Positions 1-9,708 of a stretch of DNA of 64,000 bases are shown here, in pieces (the stretch's first letter is position 1; each line of letters begins with the position of its first letter). The DNA comes from CAWDZK01 sp963807005 (GTDB lineage Bacteria > Actinomycetota > Actinomycetes > JACCUZ01), in the NCBI GenBank assembly GCA_963807005.1, contig CAWDZK010000001.1, forward strand, positions 62,001 to 126,000, given 5' to 3'. The notes under the pieces are model-generated. The model was not told the DNA's origin. It did not search any database and saw only the letters and a list, made by a program, of their open reading frames with translations. A program made the translations under genes and the position numbers.

Positions 1-11
1 TGAGCGCGGGG

Positions 12-99
12 TGGCGGAGGATGCGGGATTCGAACCCGCGAGGGGTTGCCCCCAACACGCTTTCCAAGCGTGCGCCCTAGGCCACTAGGCGAATCCTCC
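12..99 (-). tRNA. tRNA-Ser (GGA)
   Basis: Read on the minus strand, the acceptor arm GGAGGAT pairs with ATCCTCC, followed by discriminator G and an encoded CCA. The anticodon loop is CTTGGAAAG, giving anticodon GGA. A long variable arm typical of class II tRNAs (serine/leucine) precedes the T-loop GGTTCGAATCC. It points away from the SRP RNA and dnaX. Confidence 0.95.
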
Positions 100-174
100 G
101 CCGACGAGGGTACCGGAGCACCAGCCGCTCCCCGACCAGCCGGTGACCCACCGGCGACCGCCCCCGTCCTCCCG

Positions 175-233
175 CGAGTGGTGGGTTGCGCACCCGAGAT
201 GCCCCGATCCGCCTGCCGAACCCACCACTCGGC
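175..233. repeat. Dispersed hairpin repeat, copy 1
   Basis: The left arm GAGTGGTGGGTTGCG faces an imperfect right arm ending AACCCACCACTC, with about 28 bases between the arms. A second copy of the same length lies at 17140-17197. The first 23 bases and last 14 bases are identical between copies, while the loop differs. It sits between tRNA-Ser and the SRP RNA, outside any gene. It looks like a REP-type palindromic repeat; the function is unknown. Confidence 0.7.
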
Positions 234-269
234 GGGAGGGGGATGGCGGGGCCGTTAGACTCGGTGGCC

Positions 270-357
270 GACCCCTCGTGCGGCGTCATCCCGCTGAACC
301 CCCCCAGGGCCGGAAGGCAGCAAGGGTAGGCAGGCTCTGGCGGGTGTGCGAGGGGTC
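270..357 (+). ncRNA. ffs: Signal recognition particle RNA (small, 4.5S type)
   Basis: The apical domain carries the conserved SRP core: the GGCCGGAAGGCAGCAAGGG segment with its GGAA tetraloop and the opposing asymmetric loop (AGGCAGGCTCTGG). The ends GACCCCTCG (270-278) and CGAGGGGTC (349-357) close the helix. The position just upstream of dnaX is common in actinobacteria. The ends are taken from the terminal stem and may be off by a few bases. Confidence 0.9.
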
Positions 358-437
358 CCTTTCGTGCCCGGGCCGCGCGCCCGCGACCTCGGGACGACCC
401 GGCCGGGCGGTCCGCCCCGGCGGCTAGGGTCGGTGCC

Positions 438-2336
438 GTGACCCAAGCGCTCTACCGCCGCTACCGGCCGGCGACCTTCGCCGAGGTGATCGGCCAGGAC
501 CACGTGACCGGTCCCCTGCAGCAGGCGCTGAAGACCGACCGCACCCACCATGCGTACCTGTTCTCCGGCCCGCGGGGGTGCGGCAAGACGACGAGTGCGC
601 GGATCATGGCCCGCTGCCTCAACTGCGCGAAGGGTCCGACGCCCACTCCGTGCGGCACCTGCGACTCCTGCCTCGCACTGGCACCGGGCGGCGGCGGCAG
701 CCTCGACGTCATCGAGATCGACGCGGCGACCCACGGTCTGGTCGACGACGCCCGTGACCTGCGCGAACGCGCATACTTCGCCCCGGCGTCGTCGCGCTAC
801 AAGGTCTACATCATCGACGAGGCGCACATGCTCGGCCCCGGGGCGGCCAACGCGCTGCTCAAGGTGGTCGAGGAGCCGCCGCCGCACGTGAAGTTCGTCT
901 TCGCCACGACCGAGCCGGAGAAGGTCATCGCGACCATCCGCTCGCGGGTGCACCACTACCCGTTCCGCCTGGTTCCGCCCGGTGAGCTGGCGACCTACCT
1001 CGCCCAGGTCTGCGAGAAGGAAGGCGTCGTCGCCGACCGCGGCGCGATCGCGCTGGTGGTGCGGTCCGGGCGCGGCTCCGTCCGCGACGCGATGAGCATC
1101 CTGGACCAGCTGGTGTCCGGCGCTCCGGAGTCCGGCATCACCTACGAGTACGCCGCTGGGCTGCTCGGCCTCACCGACGCGACCCTGCTCGACGACACCA
1201 TCGAGGCGTTCGCGGCTGCCGACGCCGCGACGGTGTTCCGGGTCGTCGACCGCGTGGTCGAGGGCGGCCACGACCCGCGCCGGTTCGCGGAGGACCTCCT
1301 GGAGCGACTGCGCGACCTCATCGTCATGGACGCCGTGCCGGACGCCGCCGGCGCGATCCTCGGCGAGCATCCCGCCGACGAGCTCGACCGGATGCGGCAG
1401 CAGTCGGCCCACTTCGGTGCCGCGCAGCTGTCCCGGGCCGCGGACATCGTCAACGAGGGCCTGATCGAGATGCGCGGTGCGACCGCGCCGAGGCTGCAGC
1501 TGGAGCTCATCTGCGCCCGGGTGCTGCTGCCCGCCGCCGCGGACGACACCCGTGGGCTGGCAGCCCGGCTGGACCGGCTGGAGCGCCGGGCCTCGATCGC
1601 CGGCGCCGCCCCGGCTGGCGAGCCGGGGCGCGAGCCCGCCCCGAACCGGACCGCGGCGCCCGCCACCGCGGCCGTCGAGTCAGAACCGGCGCCCACGCCG
1701 CCCCAGCCAGTCCCTTCCGTCCCGGAGCCCACGGCAACGCTCGACGACCGACCCGACCGACACGACCGACCCGACCGACACCGACCGATCCCGACCGGGG
1801 CGAGCGAGGTGGCCGAGCCCGCCCCCGCGGCGGCCGAGGGTGCTCTCGACCTGGTGGCCGTGCGGCGCCAGTGGCCGCTCGTGCTGGACGAGGTCAAGAC
1901 GCTGCGCCGGTTCACCTGGACCCTGCTCAGCCACAACGCGCAGGTGGCCTCGCTGGACGGCTCGCGGATCACCCTGGCGATGGTCAACGCCGGCGCGCGG
2001 GACAGCTTCCTCCGTGGCGGCAGCGACGAGATCGTGCGCGAGGCGCTGGTGCGCGTGCTCGGGGTCGACTGGAAGGTCGACGCCATCGTGGACCCCTCGG
2101 CCAGCCCGACCCCGGCACCGGCGGCTGCGGCACCGGCGCCGGCGCCCGCGCCCTCCGGACGCGCGGCTGCCGAGGCTGCGGTGGCCGCCGAGGCCGCCCA
2201 GCAGGCGGACGGGCCCAAGGTCGAGGACACCCCGTCGGCCGACGACGCGGACGCCGACGAGCACGACCTGACCCATCACGACCTGCTGGCCCGGGAGCTG
2301 GGCGCCAAGGTCATCGGCGAGTACGACGCCAGCTGA
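438..2336 (+). CDS. dnaX: DNA polymerase III gamma/tau subunit
   Basis: Clamp-loader ATPase of the replicative polymerase. The 632 aa begin at GTG with the typical ALYRRYRPATF opening. Walker A GPRGCGKT is at residues 44-51, zinc cysteines are C63, C72, C75 and C78, and Walker B IIDEAH is near 125-130. The sensor position reads SRV instead of the usual SRC. A proline/alanine-rich linker (about 390-470) leads to the polymerase/helicase-binding C-terminal domain, and the tail after about 560 is again Ala/Pro-rich. An 18-bp direct repeat at 1746-1781 encodes DRPDRH twice in the linker. No slippery frameshift site for a separate gamma form is evident. Confidence 0.96.
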   Translation: MTQALYRRYRPATFAEVIGQDHVTGPLQQALKTDRTHHAYLFSGPRGCGKTTSARIMARCLNCAKGPTPTPCGTCDSCLALAPGGGGSLDVIEIDAATHGLVDDARDLRERAYFAPASSRYKVYIIDEAHMLGPGAANALLKVVEEPPPHVKFVFATTEPEKVIATIRSRVHHYPFRLVPPGELATYLAQVCEKEGVVADRGAIALVVRSGRGSVRDAMSILDQLVSGAPESGITYEYAAGLLGLTDATLLDDTIEAFAAADAATVFRVVDRVVEGGHDPRRFAEDLLERLRDLIVMDAVPDAAGAILGEHPADELDRMRQQSAHFGAAQLSRAADIVNEGLIEMRGATAPRLQLELICARVLLPAAADDTRGLAARLDRLERRASIAGAAPAGEPGREPAPNRTAAPATAAVESEPAPTPPQPVPSVPEPTATLDDRPDRHDRPDRHRPIPTGASEVAEPAPAAAEGALDLVAVRRQWPLVLDEVKTLRRFTWTLLSHNAQVASLDGSRITLAMVNAGARDSFLRGGSDEIVREALVRVLGVDWKVDAIVDPSASPTPAPAAAAPAPAPAPSGRAAAEAAVAAEAAQQADGPKVEDTPSADDADADEHDLTHHDLLARELGAKVIGEYDAS

Positions 2337-2427
2337 GCCCGGCGGAACGCCGCCTCGGGCGGACCACCCCGTAGGCTCGTGTGGCAGTCCGCGACAGCAC
2401 CACCGATGCCGAGAGCGAGCAGACCCC

Positions 2428-2811
2428 GTGCACCCAGACGACCAGGACGGCCCCGGCGCGGCGCTCGACGGTCTCGGCGCCCTCGCCGGCGGCGACCTGT
2501 CCTCGCTGATGGCACAGGCCCAGCAGATGCAACAGCAGCTGATGGCCGCCCAGGAGGAGCTGGCCCGGACCGAGGTCACCGGCTCCGCCGGTGGTGGTCT
2601 GGTGCGGGCGACCGTGAGCGGCGCCGGCGAGGTCCTCGGGCTGCAGATCGACCCGGCCGCGATCGACCCGGACGACGCGGAGGGGCTGGCCGACCTCGTG
2701 CTGGCCGCGATCCGCGACGGCAGCCGGGCCGCCCAGGACCTCCAGTCGCAGGCCATGGGCCCGCTGGCCCAGGGGCTCGGTGGCGGCGGCCTCGGTCTCC
2801 CGGGGCTGTAG
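2428..2811 (+). CDS. YbaB/EbfC family nucleoid-associated protein
   Basis: Small DNA-binding protein of 127 aa. The N-terminal helix is glutamine-rich (AQQMQQQLMAAQEEL, about residues 31-45). It is followed by the beta segment containing VTGSAGGGLV and a C-terminal amphipathic helix ending in a glycine-rich tail. It lies between dnaX and recR, the classic position for this family, and only 9 bp before recR, so the two are probably co-transcribed. The GTG start was chosen because it gives the usual length; an upstream ATG in another frame is not used. Confidence 0.92.
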   Translation: MHPDDQDGPGAALDGLGALAGGDLSSLMAQAQQMQQQLMAAQEELARTEVTGSAGGGLVRATVSGAGEVLGLQIDPAAIDPDDAEGLADLVLAAIRDGSRAAQDLQSQAMGPLAQGLGGGGLGLPGL

Positions 2812-2820
2812 GCGACTGCC

Positions 2821-3420
2821 GTGTACGAGGGCGTGGTCCAGGACCTCATCGACGAGCTCGGGCGGCTGCCCGGCGTGGGTCCCAAGAGCGCCCAGCGGAT
2901 CGCCTTCCACCTGCTCGCGGCTGACCCGGCCGACGTACGACGGCTGGTGCACTCGCTGACCGAGGTCAAGGACAAGGTGCGCTTCTGCAAGACCTGCGGC
3001 AACGTCGCCGAGGCCGAGGAGTGCCGGATCTGCCGCGACCCGCGGCGCGACCTCGCGGTGATCTGCGTCGTCGAGGAGTCCAAGGACGTCGTCGCGATCG
3101 AGAAGACCCGCGAGTTCCGCGGCCGCTACCACGTGCTCGGCGGAGCGATCAGCCCGATCGAGGGCATCGGTCCGGACGACCTGCGGGTCCGCGAGCTGAT
3201 GACCCGGCTGGCCGACGGAACCGTCACCGAGCTGATCCTCGCCACCGACCCGAACCTCGAGGGCGAGGCGACCGCGACCTACCTGGCGCGGCTGGTCAAG
3301 CCGATGGGCCTGCGTGTCACCCGGCTCGCCAGCGGTCTGCCCGTGGGCGGCGACCTGGAGTACGCCGACGAGGTGACCCTCGGCAGAGCCTTCGAGGGCC
3401 GCCGCCTGCTGGACGTCTGA
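2821..3420 (+). CDS. recR: Recombination protein RecR
   Basis: Recombination mediator acting with RecF/RecO in daughter-strand gap repair. The 199 aa match the family length. A helix-hairpin-helix lies around residues 10-30 (LPGVGPKSAQRIAFH). The zinc finger uses C56, C59, C68 and C71. The Toprim domain starts near 78 (AVICVVEESKDV). The GTG start follows ybaB closely, as in the conserved dnaX-ybaB-recR cluster. Confidence 0.97.
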   Translation: MYEGVVQDLIDELGRLPGVGPKSAQRIAFHLLAADPADVRRLVHSLTEVKDKVRFCKTCGNVAEAEECRICRDPRRDLAVICVVEESKDVVAIEKTREFRGRYHVLGGAISPIEGIGPDDLRVRELMTRLADGTVTELILATDPNLEGEATATYLARLVKPMGLRVTRLASGLPVGGDLEYADEVTLGRAFEGRRLLDV

Positions 3421-3476
3421 GCCGCACCGCCACATCCCGCCGCATTCCTGCCACCCGCACACGGAGAGGAGACCCG

Positions 3477-4064
3477 ATGACCGCCGCTGACGACCTCGGG
3501 GACTTCACGATCGAGATCGCTGACCAGGTCGAGAGCTTCTGCGTCGCCGTGCGCGAGATCGCGGCCGCCGAGGACCCCGACTACGCCATCTCGCTGCTGC
3601 TGCTGGAGACCTCGCAGCTGCTGCTGGCCGGCGGCCGGCTGGGCGCCATCTCCGACGTGCTGCCGGAGGAGCGGTTCGAGCCGGACACCGGGCACGACCC
3701 GGACGTCGAGGGCATCCGTGACTCGCTGGCCAACCTGCTCGAGCCGATCGACGAGCACGCGGCGCTGTTCGATCCGTACAGCGACGAGCCGGAGGTCTTC
3801 ACGTCACGGCTCTCCGACGACATCGCCGACGTCATGAGCGACCTGCTGCACGGGTTGCAGCACTACCGGGCCGGTCGCGGCACCGAGGCGCTGTGGTGGT
3901 GGCAGTTCAGCTACCTGTCCAACTGGGGCTCGACCGCCTCGTCGGTGCTGCGCGCGCTGCACTCGGTGGTGTCGCACGTCCGGCTGGACACCCCGATCGA
4001 CGACACGGTCCGGGTCGAGGACCGGCTGCTCGCCGAGACCGTCTCCGAGGTGCACAACTCCTGA
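3477..4064 (+). CDS. DUF5063 domain-containing protein
   Basis: Acidic cytoplasmic protein of 195 aa that starts with a purine-rich ribosome site (GGAGAGGAG) 6 bases before ATG. It matches the actinobacterial DUF5063 family, usually found between recR and the aspartokinase gene. It has a helical N-terminal half (EIADQVESFCVAVREIA) and a conserved tryptophan-rich stretch ALWWWQFSYLSNWG near residues 140-155. No enzymatic motif is seen and the role is unknown. It is followed by the strong inverted-repeat cluster at 4075-4159, which probably ends this transcript. Confidence 0.85.
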   Translation: MTAADDLGDFTIEIADQVESFCVAVREIAAAEDPDYAISLLLLETSQLLLAGGRLGAISDVLPEERFEPDTGHDPDVEGIRDSLANLLEPIDEHAALFDPYSDEPEVFTSRLSDDIADVMSDLLHGLQHYRAGRGTEALWWWQFSYLSNWGSTASSVLRALHSVVSHVRLDTPIDDTVRVEDRLLAETVSEVHNS

Positions 4065-4074
4065 CCGGCCGCCG

Positions 4075-4159
4075 CGGTTGACCACGTAGACGTGGTCAAC
4101 CGGTGCTTGGCGGGGTGCCTGTGCCCCGCCAAGGGCATGCCGACCACGTCTACGTGGTC
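4075..4159. repeat. Nested inverted-repeat cluster (possible three-way junction or terminator)
   Basis: Arm 1 at 4075-4102 is a palindrome around GACCACGTAGACGTGGTC. Arm 2 at 4142-4159 (GACCACGTCTACGTGGTC) is its exact reverse complement and is itself a near-palindrome. Between them lies a perfect 10-bp hairpin, CTTGGCGGGG (4106-4115) with CCCCGCCAAG (4124-4133). The RNA could fold as three separate hairpins or as one long stem capped by the central hairpin. It sits between the DUF5063 gene and lysC and may act as a terminator. Confidence 0.75.
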
Positions 4160-4271
4160 GAACGCCGGTGGGGGAGGAGAGGGGTCCGGGGAGCGGAATG
4201 TCGCGGGGTCGGCGCGGTGGGCTCCGTAGACTGGCCCGCTGACACGCTCGTCGTACGCAGAGGAAGATCCC

Positions 4272-5539
4272 GTGGGCCTGGTCGTGCAGAAGTACGGCGG
4301 TTCGTCCGTCGCCGATGCCGACGGCATCAAGCGGGTGGCGAAACGCATCGTCGACACCCGCAAGGCGGGTCACGACGTGGTCGTCGCGGTGTCGGCCATG
4401 GGCGACACGACCGACGAGCTCGTCGACCTGGCGAAGCAGGTCAGTCCGCTGCCGCCCGGGCGCGAGCTGGACATGCTGCTGACCGCGGGTGAGCGCATCT
4501 CGATGGCGCTGCTCGCGATGGCGATCGCGAACCTGGGGCACCAGGCGCGCTCCTACACCGGCAGCCAGGCAGGCGTCATCACCGACTCCAGCCACGGCCG
4601 AGCCCGCATCATCGACGTCACCCCTGGCCGCATCCGCTCGGCGCTGGACGAGGGGGCGATCGTCATCGTGGCCGGTTTCCAAGGTGTCTCGCAGGACACC
4701 AAGGAGATCACCACGCTCGGTCGTGGCGGCACCGACACGACTGCCGTGGCTCTGGCCGCCGCCCTGGGCGCGGAGGTCTGCGAGATCTACACCGACGTCG
4801 ACGGGGTGTTCTCCGCCGACCCCCGGATAGTGCCCGCCGCGCGCCGGTTGCCGCGCATCTCCTACGAGGAGATGCTGGAGATGGCGGCGTGCGGCTCGAA
4901 GGTGCTGCACCTCCGCTGCGTGGAGTACGCCCGGCGATACAACATCCCCGTCCATGTGCGCTCGTCGTTCTCGATGCGCGAGGGCACCTGGGTCACCGAT
5001 CTACCGCAAGGGGTCGACTCCATGGAGCAGGCGATCATCTCCGGCGTCGCGCACGACCGGAGCGAGGCCAAGATCACGGTCGTCGGTGTGCCCGACAAGC
5101 CGGGCGAGGCTGCCGCGATCTTCCGCGCCGTGTCGGCTGCCGACATCAACATCGACATGATCGTGCAGAACATCTCGGCGGCGGCCACCGGCCGTACCGA
5201 CATCTCCTTCACCCTGCCCAACACCGACGGGGTCACCGCGATGGCGGCCCTGGACCGGATCCGCGACCAGGTCGGCTTCGAGGACCTGCTCTACGACGAC
5301 CAGGTCGGCAAGGTCTCGTTGGTCGGCGCCGGCATGCGCTCGCACCCCGGCGTGTCGGCGACGTTCTTCGGTGCTCTCGCCGATGCCGGCGTCAACATCG
5401 AGATGATCTCGACCTCGGAGATCCGGATCTCGGTCGTCGTCCGCGGCGCCGACGTCGACTCTGCGGTCACCGCCGTGCACACGGCATTCGAGCTGGACAG
5501 CTCAGAGTCCGAGGCGGTCGTCTACGGCGGGACCGGCCG

Positions 5540-5543
<4 letters not shown>
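4272..5543 (+). CDS. lysC: Aspartate kinase, alpha subunit
   Basis: Phosphorylates aspartate, the first step to lysine, diaminopimelate, threonine and methionine. The 423 aa carry the N-terminal kinase motif KYGGSSV (residues 7-13), the GRGGTDTTAVALAA segment near 155-168, and two ACT domains from about 265 for feedback control. An internal ATG at codon 251 opens the beta subunit. The stop codon overlaps the asd start (ATGA), so the two genes are translationally coupled. The GTG start is the usual one for the family (VVQKYGG opening). Confidence 0.97.
5022..5543 (+). CDS. lysC: Aspartate kinase beta subunit (internal in-frame start)
   Basis: ATG codon 251 of lysC is preceded by AAGGGG at 5008-5013 with 8 bases of spacing, a good ribosome site inside the coding region. 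The product would be 173 aa consisting of the two ACT domains. This matches the known actinobacterial arrangement (for example Corynebacterium glutamicum), where alpha and beta subunits come from overlapping frames and form an alpha2beta2 enzyme. The site is seen in the sequence; actual internal initiation here is inferred. Confidence 0.7.
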
Positions 5544-6586
<1,043 letters not shown>

Positions 6587-7382
6587 CGGTCATTCCCGTG
6601 AGCCCGACCACCGCAAGACCGGCCAGGAACACCGCGTAGGTCCACGCGGCGACGGCGTCCCACTGCAGCACGTCGCGGAACCGAAGCACAACGGCGAGCT
6701 GGCCCAGTCCCAGCACGGCGGACGCGGGGAACACGACGGCGGCGGCCTCGCGGTTGTCGACCCACCAGCACTGCAGGGCGACCACGCCGAGGCCGACCAG
6801 CCAGGCCCCGACCGCCTGGGCGGTGAGTGTCGTGAGCGGCCACGGCCACCAGCCGGCGTCGTCCGGGCGGGCCAGCAGCAGGGACCCTCCTGCCGAACAG
6901 GACGAGCCCCTGCACGCCGAGCGCATGTCGCAGCACGACCGGCAGCGGCGCCGACGCGGGCGGGCCGCTCGTCCGGTCGCCGGCGGCCGCGCGCGCCTGC
7001 CGCCACCACAGCAGGCCCAGCGCGACCGGCACGACGGCGTACAACACCACCCAGCCCCAGCTGAGCGAACGGGTCAGGGGCGAGCTGGCGTCGAGGTTGA
7101 ACCGGTCCAGGTGAGCCAGTGTCACCGCCAGGGTGAGCGTCGCGAACACCCAGACACCCGGGACAGCCTGCCGGGCGCAGCGCCAGGTCGGCCGCCGCGC
7201 GGCCGAGAGCTCCAGCACCGCCGCGGCCAGGTACCCGGCACCCAGGAACGCGGCGGTGACCGGCACGTCGATCGTCCAGGCGAAGTACCGGTCGGTCCGG
7301 TCGCTGCGCAGCGTCAGCGGGACCGACTGCGCGAAGACCAGCGCGGCGCTCAGCCAGAGCATCCGGCGCATCCCCATCGTCA

Positions 7383-8150
7383 TCACGGGGACGCCCCCGG
7401 TGCAGGCAGCCGGACGCCGAAGCCGCGCACGGCGAGCTTGAGCAGGACCTGCCCCGGCGCGCGGAGCTGCTCCACCCGCCGGGCGCTGAGGACCTCGAGC
7501 TCGTCCAGGCGGCCGGCCAGGACGTCCACCCCGTCCCTCCGCGCCCGGTCCAGGGCGCGGGCGTTGTCCCAGACCTTGTCCCGCGACTCCCGCAGGAACC
7601 GTTTGGTGCCGGACTGGTTGAGCGGCCGCAGCACGCGGTCGGTGAGGGTCGCACCGCCGAGCTTCGCCAGCTCGCGGTCCTCCTCCGGCACCCGGCGGGC
7701 CAGCACCTGGTCCAGCCGCTGGTGGTCGGCCTTGCGGGCGGCCATCAGGCCGGGGTCGTCGAAGTCAGCCGGTGGGATCGCCGCCAGCAGCGCCTGGGGC
7801 AGGTCGTAGTTGATGTGCGCGTTCATCCCCAGCAGCACGTGCCGCAGCGGCGGCAGCCCGGTGGCGGCGAACGCCACCGCCCAGGGCAGCGGCGCCTGCT
7901 CGCCGCGGTCCGCCTGCTGCAGGGCGTCGAGGTAGAGCTCGGCGAAGACCACGTCCCAGCGCTCGACCCAGTCCGCGTCGCCGAAGCCACCGGCCACCAG
8001 CTCGTCCCGGACGGCGACGGTGGTGCGCAGGTAGGTAGCGAGGAAGTACCGGCGCGCGTCGCCGTCGTGCTCCATGGCAACGAGCGCGTCCTGCATCCGC
8101 TCGATGAGCTCGTCGATGCCCACCCGGCCTCCCGGCCTCGAATGTGGCAC
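7383..8150 (-). CDS. DUF5995 family protein
   Basis: Soluble protein of up to 255 aa. It has the family hallmark GMNAHINYDLPQAL near residues 107-120, preceded by FAELYLDALQQ. The annotated GTG gives MPHSRPGG; a second GTG at 8123, preceded by GGGAGG, would start at VGIDELIERM and may be the real start. The conserved His/Asn residues suggest a metal-dependent helical enzyme, but this is not established. It is coupled to the downstream membrane protein by overlapping stop and start codons. Confidence 0.8.
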   Translation of the reverse strand: MPHSRPGGRVGIDELIERMQDALVAMEHDGDARRYFLATYLRTTVAVRDELVAGGFGDADWVERWDVVFAELYLDALQQADRGEQAPLPWAVAFAATGLPPLRHVLLGMNAHINYDLPQALLAAIPPADFDDPGLMAARKADHQRLDQVLARRVPEEDRELAKLGGATLTDRVLRPLNQSGTKRFLRESRDKVWDNARALDRARRDGVDVLAGRLDELEVLSARRVEQLRAPGQVLLKLAVRGFGVRLPAPGASP

Positions 8151-8180
8151 CGACCCGGGCGGCTGTACAGGGACGACGTG

Positions 8181-8494
8181 CTAGCGGCGACGCCAGCGTC
8201 CGAGCCACTCCTTGCCGTGGCGACCGGGCGAGGACTCGGTGACCGGAGCCATCTCGAGCTCGTCGAAGCCGGTCCCGAGGTGACGGCGGTAGAGGTCGGG
8301 GTGCACCGGGTACGGCGGCCCCTCGTCCGGGTCGCTGCCGACCGGCGGCCACTGCGCCTCACGCACCGGGAAGACGAGCGTGACGAGCTGGCCGCCCGGC
8401 TTCAGCAGGTCGTGCATCCGCCGGGCCCAGTCGTCCCGGCGCCCAGGTCCCAGGGGGTGGTCCGCGTCCGCCAGCGTTCTTCCCAGCTCGCCAC
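8181..8494 (-). pseudogene. SAM-dependent methyltransferase remnant (TPMT-like), internal deletion
   Basis: From GTG at 8494 the frame gives ASWEERWRTRTTPWDLG, the typical N-terminus of thiopurine-methyltransferase-like enzymes. The C-terminal part (DDWARRMHDLLKPGGQLV, PDEGPPYPVHPDLY, ending GKEWLGRWRRR) follows almost at once in another frame, stopping at 8181. The middle of the protein, including the SAM-binding glycine motif, is missing. This is best explained by an internal deletion, so the gene is almost certainly inactive. Confidence 0.7.
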
Positions 8495-8529
8495 GAGCCA
8501 GATCCTGGCAGGACCGCGTCGTCCGGGTC

Positions 8530-9708
8530 TCAGCGCGGGGTGAGCTGGAACGACCAGTGGCCGGCGCTCTTGCGGCTGGCGGTGAGCGGCACGGGGTGGG
8601 TGCCGTCGTACCGCATGAGCACCAGCCCGTTGCGGAACTCGGCCTTCCCCTGACAGGACGCCGAGCAGCCGGCCAGCGTCACCACGTGCTCGGAGTCGGC
8701 CCACCCGAGCACCTGGAGCGCCTGCTGCCGGTAGACCTGTCCGCTGCCGTCGGTGATCGCCGTGGGCAGGCCGGCCTCCTGCGTGATCGTCAGGCGCCCG
8801 TCGGGCGAGGTCATCGGGAACTGGGCTGCGTTGATCGACAGGTTCGAGTTGTAGGCGTCCCGGTCGCCCTCGACCGGGGTTCCGTCGAGGTCGAAGAACT
8901 GCTCGCCCGGCCCGCCCGAGGGTGCCCAGACGCCGTCCCCGTTCATGGTGAAGCCCACGTCGGCCCGGCCGGAGAAGAAGCTGGGCGAGAGCGGGTGGAA
9001 GTCTGCGGTGCGCGCCGCGACGTCCACGAGGACGAAGCCGGTGCGTGCTGCGACGCCCATCTGGAAGCGGTTGCCGTCCTGCGGCTTCACCGCGTCGGGG
9101 TCGCCGTCGTACGCGGTCGCCACCAGCGTCGAGCCGTCCGGCGACCAGGCCAGCGACGCGACCGGGTGGTCGGTCGCCACCCAGCGCGCCTCGTGGGTCG
9201 ACAGGTCGACGAGTCCGATCTTGGCCGCCGGGAGGTCACCTTCGAGCACGGCGGCGGTGGCCAGCCCGGGGGCCACCGAGACGTAGGACCAGTCGGTGGG
9301 CTCGTAGCGCCCGGTTGAGGGATCGGCCACCGCATAGCTGCGCCGCATGGTCTGCCAGCCGTCGCTGCCGACCGGGACCCGGGCCGTCGTGACGATCGCG
9401 GACACGGCGAGCCGGCCGGCTGCCACCAGGTCCTGCGGCGGGTTGTGGTCGGTGTCGGCGGACACCTGAAGCCCTCGGTCGCCGGTCGGGGGGACCCGGC
9501 TTCGGGTGTGGTCGCCCGCCATCGGCCAGGTGCCGGACACGGCGACGGCGACCACTGCCGCGGCGGCGGCCAGGGCGAGCGCGGCGAGCATCGGACGGCT
9601 GTGCGACGTGCGGCCGTGACCGAGGGCGCGGTCGGCCAGGTCGCGCGGGACGGCGGCCTCCTCGGACCAGTCCCGCAGCGTGTCGGACAGCAGGGTGATG
9701 TCAGTCAT
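8530..9708 (-). CDS. Membrane-anchored WD40-like protein, probable anti-sigma partner
   Basis: The 392 aa start with a short cytoplasmic region (about 1-38). One membrane helix rich in alanine and valine follows at about 40-59, then an extracellular part with beta-propeller-like repeats (SLAWSPDGSTLVATA, FPMTSPDGRLTITQ). Two cysteines sit in CSASC. The start overlaps the stop of the upstream sigma-factor gene (ATGA). This arrangement is common for SigE-family sigma factors and their membrane partners. That it binds the sigma factor is inferred from context; no zinc anti-sigma motif is visible. Confidence 0.7.
   Translation of the reverse strand: MTDITLLSDTLRDWSEEAAVPRDLADRALGHGRTSHSRPMLAALALAAAAAVVAVAVSGTWPMAGDHTRSRVPPTGDRGLQVSADTDHNPPQDLVAAGRLAVSAIVTTARVPVGSDGWQTMRRSYAVADPSTGRYEPTDWSYVSVAPGLATAAVLEGDLPAAKIGLVDLSTHEARWVATDHPVASLAWSPDGSTLVATAYDGDPDAVKPQDGNRFQMGVAARTGFVLVDVAARTADFHPLSPSFFSGRADVGFTMNGDGVWAPSGGPGEQFFDLDGTPVEGDRDAYNSNLSINAAQFPMTSPDGRLTITQEAGLPTAITDGSGQVYRQQALQVLGWADSEHVVTLAGCSASCQGKAEFRNGLVLMRYDGTHPVPLTASRKSAGHWSFQLTPR

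Noticed and set aside
438..2336. Programmed frameshift in dnaX giving a separate gamma subunit
   Set aside because: No A-rich slippery heptamer or adjacent stop in the alternative frame was recognised; the full-length frame is intact.
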